Shown here: in pieces, positions 1-6,873 of the stretch
How the letters are laid out: every line of letters starts with the position of its first letter
How positions within the stretch are numbered: position 1 is the stretch's first letter
Origin: Phycisphaerales bacterium
Lineage (GTDB): Bacteria; Planctomycetota; Phycisphaerae; Sedimentisphaerales; Anaerobacaceae
Assembly: GCA_003533825.1 (NCBI GenBank)
Contig: DQCG01000371.1
Span: 1-7,589, forward strand
Direction: 5' to 3'
Length of the DNA stretch: 7,589 nucleotides
Program-made: the position numbers and the translations under genes
The notes under the pieces: generated by a model
What the model saw: the letters and a program-made list of their open reading frames with translations, nothing else
The model's database searches: none
What the model was told of the DNA's origin: nothing

Positions 1-84
1 GGCGAAAGAATGCCGCAAAAATCGACCTACTTTTATCCCAAGGTCTATACGGGTTTGACGATTAACAAATTATAGCTCGTTCCG
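1..84 (+). other. Left-edge stretch, possible 3' end of an upstream gene
   Basis: Two plus-strand frames run in open from the left edge. Frame 1 ends with TAG at 73-75 (tail ...YTGLTINKL) and frame 3 ends with TAA at 63-65 (tail ...LLLSQGLYGFDD). Either could be the C-terminus of a gene lying mostly outside the window, and I cannot choose between them from so few codons. A TTGACG hexamer at 55-60 has no convincing -10 partner at 16-18 nt, so I do not call a promoter for the following gene. Confidence 0.25.
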
Positions 85-144
85 CGTGTTGAGTGTTGCG
101 TGCCGTGTGGTTCGCTGAACGCAGAACGGAGAACACAGAACAAG
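85..144. repeat. Degenerate heptanucleotide tandem array
   Basis: The spacer before the aminotransferase has a 7-nt period. Positions 85-105 read CGTGTTG, AGTGTTG, CGTGCCG. Positions 117-144 read GAACGCA, GAACGGA, GAACACA, GAACAAG. The second block, read on the other strand (TGTGTTC, TCCGTTC, TGCGTTC), resembles the first, so the two halves are roughly inverted relative to each other. Between them GTTC (110-113) and GAAC (117-120) can form a small hairpin. The array ends about 10 nt before the Shine-Dalgarno of the next gene. It resembles the short tandemly repeated heptamers known from cyanobacterial genomes; kinship with those is not implied. Confidence 0.6.
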
Positions 145-164
145 AAAATTGTTGGAGACAATAC

Positions 165-1250
165 ATGGTAGATTGGAAAAATCCCCCCAGATTATTTATT
201 CCGGGTCCGGTCAAAGTTAATGAAGACGTCTTGCAGCAGCTTGCACGCCCGACGTTGGGACATCGCGGCAAGGAATACGCCCAACTGCACGGCGATACAA
301 TCAGCATGCTCAAAAAAATCCTTTTCACCGACCAGAACATTTTTCTCTCGACGTCTTCGGCTTCGGGAATCTGGGAAGCTGCGATTCGCAATTGTGTCGG
401 TTTCGACGAAGTTGTGCTGTGCACCTGCTGCGGCGCTTTCAGCGACAAATGGGCCGGCGTCGCCAAGAGCTGCGGCAGAAACGTCGAAGAGCTGAAAGTC
501 GACTGGGGCAAGGCGACCACTGCTGATATGATTGATGAGAAACTCGCTACCGGAAAATATGCAGCCGTGACGCTCGTGTATAATGAGACGAGCACCGGCC
601 TGACGAATCCGGTTTACCAGATAAGCGAGATGATGAAGGACAAATATCCCGATGTGCTCGTCTTTGTGGATTCGGTCAGCGGACTGGTGGGTCTGCCGAT
701 GCACTTTGACGATCTCGGCTGGGATGTGACATTCGCCTCGGTCCAGAAGGCCTTTGCGATTCCGCCGGGACTGGCCGTGGCTGTCGTCAGCAACAGGGCG
801 CTGGGAAAGAGCAAGAACGTTCCCGGCCGGGGCTATTATTTCGACTTCCAGCAGTTTGCAAAGCAGGCTGAAAAGAGCCAGACGCCGACCACTCCGGCTG
901 TCCCGCATATTATGGCCCTGAATTATCAATGCGAAAAGCTCATCGCAGAGGGCATGGAGAACGTCTGGAAGCGCCACAAGGAAATGGGCGAATTAGTAAG
1001 GGCCTGGGCGAAGGAAAAATTCGCCCTCTTCTGCGAGGAAAAATACGCCTCGAACACGCTAACGACGGTCAAGAACACACGCGGCATAAATGTCGCCGAG
1101 ACTATCAAAGCGATTCAGGACAAGCACAATACCATTTTCGGTAACGGCTACGGCAAGCTCAAGGAAGAAACTTTCCGAATCGCCCACATGGGTGACATCA
1201 CTCTCGACGACCTGAAAGAGCTGCTCGCCTGGATCGACGAAGAAATCTGA
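165..1250 (+). CDS. Class V PLP aminotransferase (serine/alanine-glyoxylate type)
   Basis: This 361-residue protein is a fold-type I, class V aminotransferase of the serine-pyruvate/alanine-glyoxylate branch, expected to be a cytoplasmic PLP enzyme moving amino groups between small amino acids and keto acids. Landmarks in order are the N-terminal PGP (13-15), GHR (32-34), the phosphate-binding SSASG (64-68), NETSTG (140-145), the PLP-pyridine aspartate in VDSVSG (D169), and the Schiff-base lysine in ASVQKAF (K195) followed by PPGL. TPAVPH (243-248) and a C-terminal FRIAHMGD (337-344) match the family. I chose ATG 165 because GGAG at 154-157 sits 7 nt upstream and the protein then starts near the conserved PGP. 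The in-frame extension back to 93 would translate the heptamer array. Length is normal for the family. The exact substrate, including a role in serine biosynthesis, cannot be read from sequence. The gene stands alone and ends at a terminator. Confidence 0.93.
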   Translation: MVDWKNPPRLFIPGPVKVNEDVLQQLARPTLGHRGKEYAQLHGDTISMLKKILFTDQNIFLSTSSASGIWEAAIRNCVGFDEVVLCTCCGAFSDKWAGVAKSCGRNVEELKVDWGKATTADMIDEKLATGKYAAVTLVYNETSTGLTNPVYQISEMMKDKYPDVLVFVDSVSGLVGLPMHFDDLGWDVTFASVQKAFAIPPGLAVAVVSNRALGKSKNVPGRGYYFDFQQFAKQAEKSQTPTTPAVPHIMALNYQCEKLIAEGMENVWKRHKEMGELVRAWAKEKFALFCEEKYASNTLTTVKNTRGINVAETIKAIQDKHNTIFGNGYGKLKEETFRIAHMGDITLDDLKELLAWIDEEI

Positions 1251-1266
1251 TTAAACAAAAACAATC

Positions 1267-1308
1267 AGCCCCCGGGGTGACATTGAATTACACCCGGGGG
1301 CTTTTTTT
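1267..1308 (+). terminator. Intrinsic terminator between convergent genes
   Basis: AGCCCCCGGG pairs with CCCGGGGGCT (10 bp), continued by a G bulge and two more pairs, around an 11-nt A/T-rich loop. Seven T follow at 1302-1308. It starts 16 nt after the aminotransferase stop and ends 6 nt before the stop of the convergent LamG gene. On the minus strand the hairpin is followed by a looser T-rich run (GATTGTTTTTGTTT), so it may also serve as a weaker terminator for the minus-strand operon. Confidence 0.92.
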
Positions 1309-1314
1309 CACCTT

Positions 1315-3960
1315 TTAGTTCCACCCGCCTATGGCTCCGGTTCCAGCTCTTGTGGATTCAGGCGACAGCAAATAGGCAATGGCGTTACGGAACATCTGCA
1401 GGCCCTCGGCCGTGAGGTTCAGCTCGCCCTGGGCGGTGGTCATTACCTCTTGAGTGTCGGGATCTACGAACTGAATCTCCTGCGTGCCGGCACAGAACAA
1501 CATGCGTCTGCCGCCGGCGTACTGGCCCGCGCCTTCATAGAATTCCACGCCGGCGTCCCACTCAGCTATCCAACCCATATCCATTTGTACGGGCTTAGCG
1601 ATTAGATGGCCGTTGCCCATGTCAGTTCCACCGATGAACGAGGTGTGTCCTGTGCCGACAAGCGGATCTATCATCTGAACAACGTTCGCGGGACTGTCTG
1701 GATTACTCGGATCGAACACCGTCAGCGGCACACCCCGAAAGATAGGATGATGTGGATTCACTGCTTGCGCATAAATAAGCGGAGTGCGAGCTTTAACACC
1801 GGAGTTGACCCATTTCCACCGGGACTCGAGCTCGTGGTTGCGGGCAAAGTGAGAGTTCATTTGCAGCAGCGGAGTTGTGAGCAAATTCCACTGGGTTGTC
1901 TCGTCGCCTTCATCGTAGCGGCTGCTCCAGGCTAACCGGCTGAAGATAATCAGGTCGGCTGCATTCAACTCGTCGATCTTGTCCGGATCGAGCGTTTTCC
2001 AATAGTCCGGCCGAACGTCCACGTGATGGCCCTCGGAAACAAGGAAGCTCTCCAGGCTGTGGTCGTCTCGAAGGCCGTCCATATCCCAGTCTATCGCTTC
2101 GGTGACCAGGATAATGTCCGCACCAGCGGGCGCCGAGAGCGAGGAGATCCCTAATAGCTCCACTTCGGCGATCTGCATACTATTCGCATTTCCAGCGTCT
2201 CGAACGGCCGGGAATAGAACCTGATAGTGAGCGTATGCTGTGTAATTATCAAACGAAATCGGCGTTGCGTTCATTGTCAAGCGAGGCCACGCTTCCGCCT
2301 GGGCGAAATCGACGATATAGTCACTGGCAATCAGCTCGTACGGCCCATCGATGCTCTCATTAGAACCAGAGAGTTCAAATGCAATCGGGTCACGCGCCGG
2401 GAAGTCATTCGCTGTGGTTAAAGTCAATCCCGTAACAATAGTCGCGCCCGATGTTGGTGTAACCTGGAAACCGGTAGTTTCAGTTTCTCCTTTGAAGTGC
2501 AGATACTTCGTAGTGACATCATTATCGATTACCAAATCGGGCGAGTCCCACCTCCACCAGCCGAAGTTTCTACTGCCATCGTGTAATCCATCGTTTGGAA
2601 CACCCTGGATTGCATCCCCTGGAGCAGTGACATCAACCTTTTCGACACCTTCCATGGCAGCCAGAATTTCAGCGGCGTTCAGGGCGCAGTCATAGATGCG
2701 GACGTCGTCAAGGGCACCGTTGAACGGATTGGCAGCGTTGCTTCCGCCCAACACCACCTGTGCATCGGTTTTGGATCCGAATGAAAAGGCGCCCCTGTTT
2801 ACCTCTTCCCCCATGCGATAGATTATGGCAGTAGCTCCATCAAACGTGACGCACCAATGCTCCCAATCTCCTTCAGTCAGAATCCCGACAGAAACTCCCG
2901 CATAGCCTTCCCGCTCAAACATCACATGTCCACTAATATGACTGGTCTCCAACTGCCACATCATATTATTAACGTTCCAACTGTTTCTCTTGCCGATTAA
3001 GCCCTGGTATCGACCATTGAGTCCGTTCCATTTGGCCCACAGGCAGATGCTAAGTTGGCCCGTTGCTTCAGATGGGTTGAAAGTTCCGCAGTCCACATAG
3101 TCGTCGTCACCATCGAACTCAAGCGCGCCACCTAACATACCACCCATCGGTTGCCAGATGGGATTTCCGTACAGTATACCATCGTTATCACCGACGCTGT
3201 CATAAGCAATCGCACCTTCTATCTCGTCCAGCTTCCAGTGCGCAATGAGACATTCGATTGGCTCAGGGTACAATAGGTAGAGGATTTCATCGGCGTTCAG
3301 GGCATGGTCGTAGAGCCGGACCTCATCGAGAAGACCTGCAAAACCTTCATATGGCCCTGAGCATCCGTCGTTACCTATGTTGGCAATGGGATGAATTTCA
3401 GACAGCCCGACATAGGCACCACTTGAGATATCCTCGCCATTGACGTAAACTACGTAGTTGCCTGAATCCCAGGTCAGAGCTACATGGACCCATTCCTCCA
3501 TCGGCAGTTCCATGATGTCTGTATCGTGCGTGTGGGAGTTGCCCAGACCCACGTCCAGTAAATTATTGCTCTCATCCATGTATAACTGGATGCGATTACT
3601 CCACTGCGGCTGTGTCGTATGACCAAAGAAGTACCGGCCCTCCGTCTCGGGTTGAGGATCGGCAAGGAGAGCCCACATGGCGACCGTCCCCGCCGTGGTC
3701 GACATACCCGTCGTGGGGAATTCCACGCCGGCATCCCACAAACCCCCATGTGACAGAGCACCACCGAACCTGCCTGTCGCCCATTCGAGTTGGTCGCCGA
3801 ATAATATGCCATCGTTGTCTCTACCGGCGCTATCTGCAGCGATAATGCCTGATGATTCATCGAATCTCCAGTATCCGATGAGGTCTGCCTGAGCAAAATT
3901 CGTCAGAACCAGAGCCAGTACAAAAACAAAAGAAACCAGACAAATCATTTTTCTACACAT
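1315..3960 (-). CDS. Secreted tandem-LamG, discoidin-like, amidotransferase-fold protein
   Basis: The 881-residue product has a Sec signal peptide (CRK n-region, hydrophobic 6-22, likely cleavage after AQA at 25). Two concanavalin A-like LamG domains follow, about 27-231 and 236-434. Both open with a [YH]W-[RK][FL]DE strand and NDGIL[FY]G, and both close with the hallmark G-LD-[ED]VR-[LI]YD--LNA-EI. Residues about 441-604 look like a discoidin/F5-8-type sandwich (DLVIDNDVTTKYL, then MQIAEVELLG near the end). Residues 612-865 resemble a class I glutamine amidotransferase/ThuA-like fold (ADIILV, HPIFRGV) with no visible nucleophile cysteine. I chose ATG 3960 because CTCCC at 3968-3972 gives a GGGAG Shine-Dalgarno 7 nt upstream and the signal peptide begins there; a 22-residue longer start lacks this. 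No anchor is seen. It is the last gene of the sigma-led cluster. Glycan or protein binding at the cell surface is an inference from the family. Confidence 0.88.
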   Translation of the reverse strand: MCRKMICLVSFVFVLALVLTNFAQADLIGYWRFDESSGIIAADSAGRDNDGILFGDQLEWATGRFGGALSHGGLWDAGVEFPTTGMSTTAGTVAMWALLADPQPETEGRYFFGHTTQPQWSNRIQLYMDESNNLLDVGLGNSHTHDTDIMELPMEEWVHVALTWDSGNYVVYVNGEDISSGAYVGLSEIHPIANIGNDGCSGPYEGFAGLLDEVRLYDHALNADEILYLLYPEPIECLIAHWKLDEIEGAIAYDSVGDNDGILYGNPIWQPMGGMLGGALEFDGDDDYVDCGTFNPSEATGQLSICLWAKWNGLNGRYQGLIGKRNSWNVNNMMWQLETSHISGHVMFEREGYAGVSVGILTEGDWEHWCVTFDGATAIIYRMGEEVNRGAFSFGSKTDAQVVLGGSNAANPFNGALDDVRIYDCALNAAEILAAMEGVEKVDVTAPGDAIQGVPNDGLHDGSRNFGWWRWDSPDLVIDNDVTTKYLHFKGETETTGFQVTPTSGATIVTGLTLTTANDFPARDPIAFELSGSNESIDGPYELIASDYIVDFAQAEAWPRLTMNATPISFDNYTAYAHYQVLFPAVRDAGNANSMQIAEVELLGISSLSAPAGADIILVTEAIDWDMDGLRDDHSLESFLVSEGHHVDVRPDYWKTLDPDKIDELNAADLIIFSRLAWSSRYDEGDETTQWNLLTTPLLQMNSHFARNHELESRWKWVNSGVKARTPLIYAQAVNPHHPIFRGVPLTVFDPSNPDSPANVVQMIDPLVGTGHTSFIGGTDMGNGHLIAKPVQMDMGWIAEWDAGVEFYEGAGQYAGGRRMLFCAGTQEIQFVDPDTQEVMTTAQGELNLTAEGLQMFRNAIAYLLSPESTRAGTGAIGGWN

Positions 3961-4030
3961 AATAGTTCTCCCTCGAAAAAAATTACTTACTATTCTCAGG
4001 ACACTGTCCCCAAAGATTCCGGACAAAACA
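3961..4030. promoter_or_regulatory. Intergenic spacer with short inverted repeat
   Basis: This 70-nt gap separates the two secreted-protein genes. It contains GGACA-C-TGTCC at 3999-4009 and another GGACA at 4021-4025, so TGTCC (4005-4009) can pair with either GGACA copy. No T-tract follows closely enough on the minus strand for an intrinsic terminator, and I find no convincing promoter. This agrees with the LamG gene being co-transcribed with its neighbour. The pairing could be an operator, an mRNA processing hairpin, or a REP-type fragment. Confidence 0.3.
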
Positions 4031-5401
4031 CTAATACACCTTCTTGAAAACCGTCTGACGCTCCGCCCCCGTCATTAAACTGCCTCGGGCATTAGTCTCT
4101 CCTTTCTCTACTACGAGATTGCCTTCTTTATCGAGATATCCGCGATAGAGGCACTTATCCCTCTTGTCTTTGATGTCCATAATTATTTCTTTAGGTGTGA
4201 GGAACCATCTGCCTGGTACGCTTGCCCCGGCACTGCTCGATCTCGATCCAGGGCTCATTGTAAACACACATACTCCTGAAGGCTGGATATTAATTATATC
4301 GACCTCGCCTTTTGTGATGGCCGTCCACCGACTAAGGAAGGCGCTTTCAGGAACCGACTCAACGAGGATTCTCTCGACCTCAACTAACTCGCCAATGCCC
4401 AGGTCTTTGGCAATAGACCTTACCCTGTCTGTTGTGTGCCTTGCCAGCTTGGAGCTTGTTTCATCATGCTCTATCCGGAACTTGATTGGAACATTGCTTG
4501 GATGATAGAGGCGCCACAGGATGTGCTGATCCAGGTCGTTCGGTTCGAAAATACCCGTGACGAGGTGTTTAGGGCCTCCATCGGGTCGCTGCAGCGGTGC
4601 CCCGCTGTGGTGAAATGTACTTATTGTGCCGCCCCGAATAAAGAACATCGATTCACCCGAGCGATTGGAATCGATCAGTTTCATACTAACCTCGGCCTCC
4701 ATTTGGCAGTTGGCCTCTATTACCAGCGAGACAACTTTGCTGTGCAGGATTTTGGCTGCATTGCTCATCTTAGCCATATGATAAAGAACGATTCGAATCG
4801 GAAGGTTGTTAGGATCCTTCAATTGCTCCCGAACGTAGTCCAACGCCTCATTCCTGGTCTGCAATCCTGATGACTTGTATCGCTGTCTGCCCCAGTACCC
4901 CTGGAATGGTTGCAGGCAGTTGAGCACATACACACCCTCATCGAGAACGCGCAGGATTACCCAGGAACTTAGGCTCTCTATCGGTTTCTTATCGAAGGCG
5001 TGTTTGGGGATGATACCCATCAGCTCTCTTAGATTCGCCAGTTCGGTCATAAGCTTCGCTTCAAGTTCCATCTTTGCCAGCGTAAGCTCGTAATGTATTT
5101 CGGCAGGCCCCGTTCTCGCTTCGATCTTGCGGGAGACCTCAGCGATCTGCTGATCGAACAGCTTGATTTGTGTATAGCTGAGTGACACCTTGCGGATAAG
5201 TTCCATGGTTTCTATCTGGTCTAACCCGTTGAGCTTCGCCTGGTTCTCTATGGCCACTCGAATCAGTTCACTCAACTCGGGGTCGTCCACGTTTTGCACG
5301 CGATCCAGGACGCTTGGTGTATTGCTCTGGGCTATCGCAGCCGTCGCCAGACCAAGACATAACAAAAGGCACCGCGACTTCTTAATCCATTTTGCTTTCA
5401 T
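4031..5401 (-). CDS. Exported helical protein of unknown family
   Basis: I do not recognise this 456-residue protein. It begins with a clear Sec signal peptide: MKAKWIKKSR, a hydrophobic run to about residue 23, and likely cleavage after AIA at 24. There is no lipobox. Residues 38-135 are rich in E, K, L and Q with heptad-like spacing and probably form long amphipathic helices or a coiled coil. The rest (about 140-456) looks mixed alpha/beta, with no motif I can assign. No further membrane segment is visible. ATG 5401 was chosen because GGAGA at 5410-5414 lies 8 nt upstream and the signal peptide starts there; the longer frame has no Shine-Dalgarno. The first 20 nt overlap the end of the upstream membrane-protein gene, implying co-transcription and probable translational coupling. 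Its place in a sigma-led cluster suggests a periplasmic or surface partner of that regulator. Confidence 0.85.
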   Translation of the reverse strand: MKAKWIKKSRCLLLCLGLATAAIAQSNTPSVLDRVQNVDDPELSELIRVAIENQAKLNGLDQIETMELIRKVSLSYTQIKLFDQQIAEVSRKIEARTGPAEIHYELTLAKMELEAKLMTELANLRELMGIIPKHAFDKKPIESLSSWVILRVLDEGVYVLNCLQPFQGYWGRQRYKSSGLQTRNEALDYVREQLKDPNNLPIRIVLYHMAKMSNAAKILHSKVVSLVIEANCQMEAEVSMKLIDSNRSGESMFFIRGGTISTFHHSGAPLQRPDGGPKHLVTGIFEPNDLDQHILWRLYHPSNVPIKFRIEHDETSSKLARHTTDRVRSIAKDLGIGELVEVERILVESVPESAFLSRWTAITKGEVDIINIQPSGVCVFTMSPGSRSSSAGASVPGRWFLTPKEIIMDIKDKRDKCLYRGYLDKEGNLVVEKGETNARGSLMTGAERQTVFKKVY

Positions 5402-5951
5402 AATTGTAATCTCCAAAAGATTGTGCCATGATCCCGCTGATACTCTCGACCGACTCGTGCGGGCGTAGCATGCCAGCGGGACTGACTTGTTTGCTCTGCT
5501 CTTCGACGATGCCATCACAAGTGGCGGTGAAGGCCTGTCCCATTACGCTGCTCACGGCCACAGCGTCGTAAGGCAGCAGTTTGCCAGCGCGTTCGACGGC
5601 ACGAGCCATGCGGTCTTCCATCCCCAACTGCCTGAACAGACGAGCCGCGTCCAGCCATGCAACGAGATCACTCGGCACAGTTACGCCGCCGGCTTCGGCG
5701 GTCGCCTGCTCCACGACATCCACGCTCCTGGGCAACGTAGGTGGCATCGACATGCGACCGCCAAGAAATCCAATACCGACGATCAGGATTGCTGCGGCCG
5801 CAAATTCCGCCCTCCGCCTGACGGAGCGCCGCTGCCGAACTCGAACGAGTGCGGCCGTCGAGTCGCGGAGCGTCTGCTGCTTAAACGCTTCTCGCGGCGA
5901 ATCACCCGACAAATACTGACTTAGATATTTATCCACATCTTTTTCTTTCAT
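5382..5951 (-). CDS. Single-pass membrane protein, candidate anti-sigma factor
   Basis: The 189-residue product has a charged N-terminal cytoplasmic part (1-49), a basic stretch RQRRSVRRR (39-47), one transmembrane helix (about 50-66, EFAAAAILIVGIGFLGG) and a 120-residue C-terminal part. The positive-inside rule places that part in the periplasm. It lies directly after an ECF sigma gene. Topology and position fit an anti-sigma factor, but there is no zinc-binding HxxxCxxC motif, so this is an inference. ATG 5951 is preferred because AAGGTGA (5956-5962) is well spaced before it. A second ATG at 5966 would add MQGDN and could use the GGAG in the last sigma codons. The 3' end overlaps the next gene by 20 nt. 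The periplasmic part is alpha-helical looking (VPSDLVAWLDAARLFRQLG) and not FecR-like. Confidence 0.8.
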   Translation of the reverse strand: MKEKDVDKYLSQYLSGDSPREAFKQQTLRDSTAALVRVRQRRSVRRRAEFAAAAILIVGIGFLGGRMSMPPTLPRSVDVVEQATAEAGGVTVPSDLVAWLDAARLFRQLGMEDRMARAVERAGKLLPYDAVAVSSVMGQAFTATCDGIVEEQSKQVSPAGMLRPHESVESISGIMAQSFGDYNYESKMD

Positions 5952-5972
5952 ATTGTCACCTTGCATAATACA

Positions 5973-6507
5973 TCACTCCAAAGTTCGCATCTGTTCGTAA
6001 ACACGGGCAAAGTTGGCCCGGGCCCGCCGTAGCAGCGATTCGATCGCCTCGATGCTCGCACCGTTGTCTGCGGCGATCTCCTTCATGCTGAGCCCCCGGA
6101 GGTATTTCGCATCGAGCACGATGCGATAATTCGAGGGCAGCCGGGCCAGCGCCTCATGCACCTGTAAATCAGGTTCTCCCCGCGTGACCGCCTCAGAGCT
6201 TTCCTTCGCAGAGGATTCCTCGTGCCGCTTCCGCCGCTGCTCACTGGCCTGCATTGTCATATAGCGGTTCTTCGCGATCCCGAACAGCCATGCTCGAAAG
6301 GTCGCCCGGCTGGGATCGAAACGATGTACCCGCCGGGCTGCAATGATGAAGACCTGCTGGGCCAGCTCCTCGGCCATGCCGGCCGTCCGCGAGCGCGACG
6401 CAGAACCGGTACACCGCGTCGAAGTGCTGCTCGAACAACTGCCGCCATGCCTGCTCGTTGCCCCTCTGCGCCGCGTGTATCGCATACGTCTCGAAATCCA
6501 CGTTCAT
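5973..6507 (-). CDS. ECF sigma-70 family factor, frameshifted in region 2
   Basis: The product is an extracytoplasmic-function sigma factor split over two frames. From ATG 6507, residues 1-43 give the start of region 2 (WRQLFEQHFDAVYRFCVALA). The phase then changes near 6378, and the second frame continues MAEELAQQVFIIAARR, then TFRAWLFGIAKNR (region 2.3-2.4) and region 4 (HEALARLPSNYRIVLDAKYL, GLSMKEIAADNGASIEAIES, LLRRARANF) to the TGA at 5973. Skipping one base gives about 177 residues, a normal ECF length, with no other lesion. Read literally, frame one ends at 6241 and no full sigma is made. The Shine-Dalgarno before 6507 is weak (a GAGA about 9 nt upstream). The stop lies 21 nt before the start of the candidate anti-sigma gene, and GGAG in the last codons may help start that gene. 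A sequencing or assembly indel is as likely as a real mutation. Confidence 0.85.
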
Positions 6508-6679
6508 TAGTCGAATCTCAGCGTACTATTGTCGATCACGTCTCTATAATTATTTCTCGCCCCGACGGGAAAATCCGTCGCCAATACCGGAAAAATCTTA
6601 GAAAATTCTATCACGGCAATCCCGGCCTTACAACGGCAAATTTACAACCGCAGAGGTCACTGGTGACTTGTCATATTAG
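6508..6679. promoter_or_regulatory. Upstream region of the sigma operon
   Basis: No gene is visible here. Two compact inverted repeats stand out: CGACGG-GAAAAT-CCGTCG at 6563-6580 and GTCAC-TG-GTGAC at 6656-6667. Either could be a regulator-binding site for the minus-strand operon. An A/T-rich segment (6543-6554, TATAGA/AATTAT on the minus strand) could hold a -10 element, but no good -35 partner is present at 16-18 nt and no classical ECF GGAAC motif is apparent. Any promoter call would be a guess. Confidence 0.3.
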
Positions 6680-6817
6680 CGTGCTGTGGGCCGACGCCTC
6701 AAACTCGGTGACGAGCATCCCCATACATTGAAATCATGGCATACCCTAATCGCCCTGTCCGAAGCCTGGGGCAAGCCGGAAGAAACCAGGCAGTGGCGAG
6801 CTAAGGTAGATTTATGA
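6680..6817 (+). pseudogene. Remnant 3' end of a TPR (kinase-associated type) protein gene
   Basis: One plus-strand frame from 6680 to the TGA at 6815-6817 encodes 45 residues that look like the final TPR unit of a kinesin-light-chain-type repeat protein. They contain RRLKLGDEHPHTLKSWHTL, then IALSEAWGKPEETRQWRAKV. The pattern LG-[DE]-HP-TL...L..L.EAWGKPE....WRAK is what I recall at the C-termini of TPR-bearing Ser/Thr kinases and related proteins in Planctomycetes. An in-frame TAG at 6677-6679 ends the frame upstream. Nothing before it reads as further TPR sequence, and no start or Shine-Dalgarno is seen. It therefore appears to be a decayed gene end. Detection is by eye from the motif; a profile search would settle it. 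Confidence 0.65.
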
Positions 6818-6873
6818 TTGGATTCCCATTTACTAATGTGGCTTCACCAAAGGCGATCCACCAATCATAAATC
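6809..6873. repeat. 13-bp inverted repeat pair
   Basis: GATTTATGATTGG at 6809-6821 is the exact reverse complement of CCAATCATAAATC at 6861-6873, with 39 nt between. The left arm overlaps the stop codon of the TPR remnant. The arms contain the heptamer ATCATAA, which recurs at 6910-6916. The pair could be the ends of a small non-coding mobile element or two inverted copies of a dispersed spacer repeat. It has no T-tract and is not a convincing terminator. Confidence 0.55.

Noticed and set aside
93..164. Upstream extension of the aminotransferase to ATG 93
   Set aside because: It would translate the heptamer array into low-complexity residues, while ATG 165 has a well-spaced GGAG and fits the family N-terminus.
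192..977. Long minus-strand open frame (261 codons) inside the aminotransferase gene
   Set aside because: It lies fully antisense to a gene with all class V aminotransferase motifs and shows no domain pattern of its own.
5487..5924. Plus-strand open frames opposite the membrane-protein gene
   Set aside because: They are antisense shadows; the minus-strand frame has a Shine-Dalgarno, a transmembrane helix and operon context.
6371..6385. Programmed +1 frameshift in the sigma gene
   Set aside because: There is no slippery run, no in-frame stop at the shift point and no internal Shine-Dalgarno of the prfB type. An indel is simpler.
6222..6731. Plus-strand 169-codon open frame across the sigma gene and spacer
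   Set aside because: It is antisense to clear sigma region 2 sequence and is not in the frame of the TPR remnant.
6809..6873. Intrinsic terminator for the ybaK-like gene
   Set aside because: The arms are A/T-rich, the loop is 39 nt and no T-tract follows on the minus strand.
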